DNA from: an uncultured Bacteriovorax sp.
GTDB taxonomy: Bacteria; Bdellovibrionota; Bacteriovoracia; Bacteriovoracales; Bacteriovoracaceae
DNA length: 9,367 nucleotides
Assembly (NCBI GenBank): GCA_946481315.1
Contig: CAMLMH010000022.1
Coordinates: forward strand, 1-9,367
Direction of reading: 5' to 3'
Shown piece by piece: positions 5,967-9,367 of the stretch. The position numbers and the translations under genes were made by a program. Position 1 is the first letter of the stretch. Each line of letters opens with the position of its first letter. The notes beneath the pieces are model-generated. The model did not search any database and was not told where the DNA came from. It was given only the letters and a program-made list of their open reading frames with translations.

Positions 5967-6506
5967 ATGAGCAGAATGAAAGACATATACAAAAAAGAAG
6001 TTGTACCAGCACTAGTAAAAAAATTTGGATATGATAACGTCCACATGATTCCAAAGATTGAAAAAATCGTTGTGAACTGTGTAACAAAAGACGCAGTATC
6101 AAACTCTAAAGTTGTTGACTCGATTGTTAACGATTTAGCCGCAATTACTGGTCAAAAACCAGTTGTAGCTAGAGCTAAAACTTCAATCGCATCTTTCAAG
6201 GTAAGAGAAGGTATGCCACTTGGTGCTTCTGTTACTTTAAGAGGCGAAAAAATGTATGAATTTCTTGATAGACTAATTTCAATTTCTCTTCCGCGCGTAA
6301 GAGACTTTAGAGGTGTTTCTCCAAAGGGCTTCGACGGAAAAGGAAACTACACTCTTGGCCTTAAAGAGCAAATTATCTTCCCTGAAATCAACTATGACAA
6401 AATTGATAAAATCAGAGGCTTAGGGATCTCCATCGTTACTACGGCAAATACAAACGATGAAGGAAGAGAGCTTTTAACATTGATTGGTATGCCTTTTAGA
6501 AAATAA
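5967..6506 (+). CDS. rplE: 50S ribosomal protein L5
   Basis: L5 binds 5S rRNA with L18 in the central protuberance and contacts P-site tRNA. The 179-residue product has the usual length. The family regions [61 protein letters not shown] and [18 protein letters not shown] are clear, and it ends in MPFRK. The normally invariant NMGVGEA near residue 37 is replaced by NCVTKDA (37-43), losing both glycines, while the rest of the domain is intact. The SD comes from the repeated junction motif shared with rpsN/rpsH and rpsE/rpmD. Confidence 0.98.
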   Translation: MSRMKDIYKKEVVPALVKKFGYDNVHMIPKIEKIVVNCVTKDAVSNSKVVDSIVNDLAAITGQKPVVARAKTSIASFKVREGMPLGASVTLRGEKMYEFLDRLISISLPRVRDFRGVSPKGFDGKGNYTLGLKEQIIFPEINYDKIDKIRGLGISIVTTANTNDEGRELLTLIGMPFRK

Positions 6507-6517
6507 TGGAGTTATGA

Positions 6518-6703
6518 ATGGCTAGACTAGCTAAAATTATCGCAAACGAAAAAAAACCTAAGTTTAAAATTAGACATAGAAATAGATGTGAACACTGCGG
6601 AAGACCAAGAGCCTTCATCAGAATGTTCAAACTATGCAGAGTATGCTTCAGAACACTTTCTCTAAAAGGAATGGTTCCAGGCGTAACGAAGTCAAGCTGG
6701 TAA
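6518..6703 (+). CDS. rpsN: 30S ribosomal protein S14, zinc-ribbon type
   Basis: S14 is a late-assembling 30S head protein. This is the short, zinc-binding form: 61 residues with Cys24-x2-Cys27 and Cys40-x2-Cys43, which should bind one Zn2+. The rest fits the family: RHRNRCEHCGRPRAFIRMF at 19-37, RVCFRTL, and GMVPGVTKSSW at the end. The roughly 100-residue cysteine-free type typical of E. coli is absent. Some bacteria keep both forms and swap under zinc limitation; whether a second copy exists outside the window is unknown. TGGAG (6507-6511) directly follows the rplE stop, six bases from the ATG. Confidence 0.98.
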   Translation: MARLAKIIANEKKPKFKIRHRNRCEHCGRPRAFIRMFKLCRVCFRTLSLKGMVPGVTKSSW

Positions 6704-6710
6704 TTAGGAA
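6701..6710 (+). promoter_or_regulatory. Stop-plus-SD junction motif, rpsN/rpsH
   Basis: TAATTAGGAA begins with the rpsN stop. Unlike the other two copies, a second purine-rich SD (AGAGGA, 6715-6720) lies closer to the rpsH ATG and is probably the one used, at a short spacing of four bases. The copy may therefore be partly redundant. Confidence 0.6.
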
Positions 6711-6724
6711 ATTAAGAGGAAAAT

Positions 6725-7108
6725 ATGCAAACAGATCCAATTTCAAACATGCTAACTGTTATCAGAAACGGAGTTAGCGCTGGCCATGAGAAAGTTGAAT
6801 TTCCAGCTAGCAAGATTAAGGCGGCAATTTGTAAAGTTCTTAAAGATGAAGGTTATATCAAGTCTTTCAAGATCATTGCAAAGGCTCCAAATGATATCAA
6901 AATCAAAGTTGCCCTTAAAGAAGGTGCAATTGTTGGGTTAAGCAGAGTTTCAAGACCAGGCTTACGTAGATATAGCGACTATGAATCTTTCAAACGCGTA
7001 ATGAGTGGTTTGGGTGTTTCGGTTGTTTCAACTTCTAAAGGCGTAATGTCTTCACGTGAAGCTAAGAAAAATAAAGTGGGCGGGGAAGTTCTCTGCAACG
7101 TTTGGTAG
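6725..7108 (+). CDS. rpsH: 30S ribosomal protein S8
   Basis: S8 is a primary binder of the central domain of 16S rRNA. In E. coli it represses the spc operon by binding mRNA at the start of rplE. The 127-residue product is near the usual length. It shows TDPISNMLTVIRNG at 3-16, KVEFPASKIKAAICKVLKDEGYI (24-46), SRPGLRRY and the C-terminal STSKGVMSSREAKK followed by VGGEVLCNVW. These are the family's RNA-binding signatures. I could not recognise an S8-type binding site near rplE. AGGAG of rplF overlaps its TAG stop. Confidence 0.98.
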   Translation: MQTDPISNMLTVIRNGVSAGHEKVEFPASKIKAAICKVLKDEGYIKSFKIIAKAPNDIKIKVALKEGAIVGLSRVSRPGLRRYSDYESFKRVMSGLGVSVVSTSKGVMSSREAKKNKVGGEVLCNVW

Positions 7109-7118
7109 GAGTTAAGAC

Positions 7119-7661
7119 ATGTCACGTATTGGTAAACATCCAGTAAATGTTCCTGAAAAAGTTGAAGTTACTATCAAGGGTGATCTTGTTACTGTTAAAG
7201 GTGCAAAGGGTACTTTAACTCATAAATTAAATAAAAACGTAACGGCTACTCTTGAAGGTAAAGCTGTTACTATCAAGCCAGTTGATGACTCTGCTGAAGC
7301 GAAGTCACAATGGGGTACAGCACGTACTCTTGTAAACAACATGGTTACTGGTGTTAGCACTGGTTTCGTGAAGTCTCTTGAGTTCAACGGTGTTGGTTAT
7401 AAAGCAGCAGTTTCTGGTAACACTCTTCAGTTGAGCTTGGGGTATTCTCACTCAATTGATTTCCCTCTTCCGACTGGTATCACTGCTAAAGTTAACAAGA
7501 ACCAAATTGATATCGAGGGTTCAGATAAAGAACTAGTTGGTCAAGTAGCTGCTAAAGTTAGATCTTTCAGAGAGCCTGAGCCATATAAAGGTAAAGGTGT
7601 TAAATACACTACTGAAACAATTATTAGAAAAGCTGGTAAAGCTGGCGGTAAAGGTAAGTAA
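7119..7661 (+). CDS. rplF: 50S ribosomal protein L6
   Basis: L6 is a 50S protein near the factor-binding centre, built of two similar domains. The 180-residue product is typical. It reads MSRIGKHPVNVPEKVEV at the start and VKGAKGTLTHKL in the first domain. Then come GVSTGFVKSLEFNGVGYKAAV and LSLGYSHSIDFPLPTGI, and in the second domain DKELVGQVAAKVRSF and the signature EPEPYKGKGVKY. The last residues form a Lys/Gly-rich tail (KAGKAGGKGK). AGGAG (7107-7111) overlaps the rpsH stop. The gene ends in tandem TAA TAA, with a further in-frame TAA 15 nt on. Confidence 0.98.
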   Translation: MSRIGKHPVNVPEKVEVTIKGDLVTVKGAKGTLTHKLNKNVTATLEGKAVTIKPVDDSAEAKSQWGTARTLVNNMVTGVSTGFVKSLEFNGVGYKAAVSGNTLQLSLGYSHSIDFPLPTGITAKVNKNQIDIEGSDKELVGQVAAKVRSFREPEPYKGKGVKYTTETIIRKAGKAGGKGK

Positions 7662-7691
7662 TAAGTAAGTAATTACTAAGCGGGAAATAAT

Positions 7692-8066
7692 ATGAGAAAG
7701 CCATACGGTAAGATTGCAAACGAAAAAGATGCACAAAGACTTAGAAAGAGATTAGCTATCAGAAATAAGATCAGCGGAACTTCTGAAAGACCTCGCATTT
7801 GTGCGATGAAGTCTAACAAGCATATTACAGTTCAAGTTATTGATGATACAAAATCAGTAAGCTTGTTCACAGTAAGCACTTTTGGAAAAGAAGCTGCGGC
7901 AGACAGCTGCAATATCGAAGGTGCTAAAAAAGTTGGGGCAAAAGTTGCTACATTGCTTAAGAAAAACAACCTTAACTGTGCTGTTTTTGATAGAGCTGGG
8001 TACAAATACACTGGTGTAATTGCAGCCCTTGTACAAAGTATTAGAGAAAGCGGAATACAGGTTTAG
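7692..8066 (+). CDS. rplR: 50S ribosomal protein L18
   Basis: L18 binds 5S rRNA together with L5 and links it to 23S rRNA. The 124-residue product has the basic N-terminal tail with [20 protein letters not shown] (16-35), [12 protein letters not shown] (41-52), and the central [11 protein letters not shown] (98-108). Most bacterial L18s have a run close to YxYHGRV at this last site. Here it reads YKYTGVI, with Thr107 for His and Val109 for Arg. Overall fold features and position between rplF and rpsE leave little doubt. The SD is CGGGA (7681-7685). Its TAG stop overlaps the SD of rpsE. Confidence 0.96.
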   Translation: MRKPYGKIANEKDAQRLRKRLAIRNKISGTSERPRICAMKSNKHITVQVIDDTKSVSLFTVSTFGKEAAADSCNIEGAKKVGAKVATLLKKNNLNCAVFDRAGYKYTGVIAALVQSIRESGIQV

Positions 8067-8074
8067 GAGATCAT

Positions 8075-8677
8075 ATGTCTGAAGAAATTTCTGTAATTGA
8101 AGAATTTGAAACTGAAGCTGGTAATAAAAAAGGCCCGCGCGGTAAAAAAGGTGATGGCTCTCAAGCTCCTAAGAAAAAAGCTCCTGGAACAGGGACTGAA
8201 CTTGAAGAAAGAGTTGTAGCTGTAAACAGAGTTGCAAAGGTTGTGAAGGGTGGTAGAAGATTTTCTTTCTCAGCTCTTATGATCGTTGGTGATAAAAAAG
8301 GTAAGGTTGGTTACGGACTTGGTAAAGCCAAGGAAGTTCCAGAAGCAATCAGAAAAGCAACGCAAGAAGCTTACAAAAATATGATTGAAGTACCTCTTGA
8401 TAATGGAACAATTCCTCATGAAATCATGGGTGAATTTGATGCTGGCAAGATTCTTTTTAAGCCAGCTGCAAACGGTACTGGGGTTAAAGCCGCTGGTGCT
8501 TGTCGCTCAATTCTTGAACTCGCGGGAGTGCATAACATTCTTACGAAGTCACTTCGTGGAAATAACCCGCATAACGTTGTTAAAGCTACTTTCAAAGCAC
8601 TTAAGGGCTTAAGATCAGTAGAAGCAATCGCTAAAGCTAGAGACAAAGAAGTTAAAGGTCTTAGAGCTAAAAACTAA
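8075..8677 (+). CDS. rpsE: 30S ribosomal protein S5, with N-terminal extension
   Basis: S5 contributes to decoding accuracy and, with S3 and S4, to the mRNA entry helicase. The 200-residue product is longer than the 167 of E. coli. The family domain begins near [21 protein letters not shown] (42-62), which includes the spectinomycin-site loop VKGGRRFSF. It continues with [20 protein letters not shown] and ends after [23 protein letters not shown]. The first 41 residues are an extra charged segment: an acidic start ([13 protein letters not shown]), then a Lys/Gly/Pro-rich stretch ([19 protein letters not shown]), probably disordered. AGGAGA (8065-8070), overlapping the rplR stop, places the start firmly at this ATG. 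Confidence 0.98.
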   Translation: MSEEISVIEEFETEAGNKKGPRGKKGDGSQAPKKKAPGTGTELEERVVAVNRVAKVVKGGRRFSFSALMIVGDKKGKVGYGLGKAKEVPEAIRKATQEAYKNMIEVPLDNGTIPHEIMGEFDAGKILFKPAANGTGVKAAGACRSILELAGVHNILTKSLRGNNPHNVVKATFKALKGLRSVEAIAKARDKEVKGLRAKN

Positions 8678-8684
8678 TTAGGAA
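8675..8684 (+). promoter_or_regulatory. Stop-plus-SD junction motif, rpsE/rpmD
   Basis: This is the third copy of TAATTAGGAA, again starting with a stop codon (rpsE TAA) and supplying the SD (AGGAA, 8680-8684) about five bases before the rpmD ATG. It is followed by TTTTT, which differs from the other two copies. Confidence 0.7.
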
Positions 8685-8689
8685 TTTTT

Positions 8690-8878
8690 ATGGCTAAAAC
8701 ATCATCAAAATTAAAAGTAAAACTTGTAAGAGGCCTAGCTGGTACAACTGAAAAAGTTCAGGCAAATGTACGCGGATTAGGATTAAAGAAAGTTGGCCAA
8801 ACTTCTGAGCTTGAAAATACTCCAAGCGTAAGAGGAATGGTTAAGAAAATTATCCACATGCTGGAAGTAAAAGAATAA
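8690..8878 (+). CDS. rpmD: 50S ribosomal protein L30
   Basis: L30 is a small 50S protein that binds 23S and contacts the 5S rRNA region. The 62-residue product matches the family length and pattern: KLKVKLVRGLAGTTEKVQA, then RGLGLKKVGQTSELENTPSVRGMVKKI, which corresponds to RxxLRGLGLxKxxxTxExxDTPxxRGMxxKV. It closes with a hydrophobic strand, MLEVKE. It lies in the usual place between rpsE and rplO, 12 nt after rpsE and 34 nt before rplO. Confidence 0.97.
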   Translation: MAKTSSKLKVKLVRGLAGTTEKVQANVRGLGLKKVGQTSELENTPSVRGMVKKIIHMLEVKE

Positions 8879-8912
8879 CTAATTGTTCGTTAGGTTATAG
8901 AGGAAATTGTAT

Positions 8913-9365
8913 ATGTTGACGTTGAATAATCTACAGAGCCCAAAGGGTGCTAATAGAAATACAAAAAGACTTGGTCGCGGACAAGGTTCTGGTCAAGGGA
9001 CTCAAGCCGGTAAAGGGCATAAAGGTCAAAAAGCTAGAAAAAGTGGTCACGTGAGATCGGGGTTTGAGGGTAACAACCTTCCTCTATACATGAGACTTCC
9101 AAAAAGAGGCTTTAACAACATGAAGTTCGCTGATGCTTACGCTGTTGTTACACTTGAGAACATTGAAGCAAAGTTTGCTAAAGGCGAAATTGTTAACAGA
9201 GAGAGCCTAATTACAAAAGGACTTCTTTCTGGACAAGATAAAAACCTAAATATCAAAATTATTGGGTGCATTCCTCTAACTAAAGCTTTAACATTTCAGG
9301 AAATATCAAAATTTTCTAAGAAAGCTCTTGAATCAATCAAGAACGCATCTGGAATGGTTAACTAG
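8913..9365 (+). CDS. rplO: 50S ribosomal protein L15
   Basis: L15 is a late-assembly 50S protein that spans much of the 23S core. The 150-residue product is complete, with its TAG stop two bases before the window end. The N-terminus has the glycine-rich GRGQGSGQGTQAGKGHKGQKAR (21-42), then GFEGNNLPLYMRLPKRGFNN (50-69), and a C-terminal domain with ALTFQEISKFSKKALESI. The usual GFEGGQxPL reads GFEGNNLPL. I chose ATG at 8913 because AGAGGA (8899-8904) is eight bases upstream; the in-frame TTG at 8907 is too close to it. In this operon secY normally follows, beyond the window. Confidence 0.98.
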   Translation: MLTLNNLQSPKGANRNTKRLGRGQGSGQGTQAGKGHKGQKARKSGHVRSGFEGNNLPLYMRLPKRGFNNMKFADAYAVVTLENIEAKFAKGEIVNRESLITKGLLSGQDKNLNIKIIGCIPLTKALTFQEISKFSKKALESIKNASGMVN

Positions 9366-9367
9366 TT

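Noticed and set aside
5900..6010. S8-type repressor site near the start of rplE, as in E. coli
   Set aside because: I looked for a helix with an internal bulge resembling the S8 site of 16S rRNA and saw no convincing pairing around the SD and start.
7668..7677. AGTAATTACT palindrome after rplF
   Set aside because: It is ten AT-rich bases within a run of TAA/GTAA repeats, so chance is a sufficient explanation.
7533..7736. Minus-strand frame across the rplF/rplR gap
   Set aside because: It is antisense to conserved L6 and L18 codons, and its composition is explained by them.
8385..8646. Extra frames on both strands within rpsE
   Set aside because: Both are shadows of the conserved S5 core.
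8879..8893. CTAA...TTAG inverted repeat between rpmD and rplO
   Set aside because: There are only four base pairs plus a wobble pair, too weak to support a structure or terminator.
1..9367. tRNA or rRNA genes, CRISPR arrays, insertion sequences, transferred genes
   Set aside because: None was seen. The window is filled by ribosomal-protein genes with short spacers and fairly uniform codon use.

Overview
The window is one uninterrupted ribosomal-protein gene cluster, the bacterial S10 operon joined directly to the spc operon, all on the + strand. It opens with the last 20 codons of an EF-Tu gene (tuf). Then come 21 complete genes in the canonical bacterial order: rpsJ, rplC, rplD, rplW, rplB, rpsS, rplV, rpsC, rplP, rpmC, rpsQ, rplN, rplX, rplE, rpsN, rpsH, rplF, rplR, rpsE, rpmD, rplO. 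The window ends 2 nt after the rplO stop, where secY would normally follow. No ribosomal protein of the usual set is missing and no foreign gene is inserted.

The organism is a bacterium with AT-rich DNA that uses AGA heavily for arginine. Clues are tuf directly upstream of rpsJ (str and S10 operons adjoining), a short zinc-ribbon S14, an L5 without the usual NMGVGEA segment, and an L4 loop reading GTGNAR...SPLMPGGG. Together these make me lean towards the Bdellovibrionota, Bacteriovorax-like group. This is an inference from remembered family features, not a database result.

Layout: positions 2-64 are the tuf tail. Positions 65-149 are a leader-like spacer with a perfect TTGACA and a GC-rich hairpin. 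rpsJ is followed by the second long spacer (459-540), which holds a hairpin, two mini-ORFs and a strong Shine-Dalgarno (SD) site for rplC. From rplC to rplO the spacers are 2-50 nt and most carry a clear SD. Several SDs overlap the preceding TAG stop, and three junctions share the same ten bases, TAATTAGGAA, which suggests tight translational coupling. The E. coli-style break between S10 and spc before rplN is absent (11 nt spacer), so the cluster is probably one long transcript.

The products assemble the two subunits. S10, S19, S3, S14, S17, S8 and S5 go to the 30S. L3, L4, L23, L2, L22, L16, L29, L14, L24, L5, L6, L18, L30 and L15 go to the 50S, including the peptide exit tunnel (L4, L22, L23, L24, L29), the peptidyl-transferase surroundings (L2, L3, L16) and the 5S rRNA particle (L5, L18).

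I see no undescribed gene system. The points worth a second look are the two leader-like spacers, the recurring junction motifs, and substitutions at normally conserved ribosomal positions in L2, L3, L4, L5, L15 and L18.
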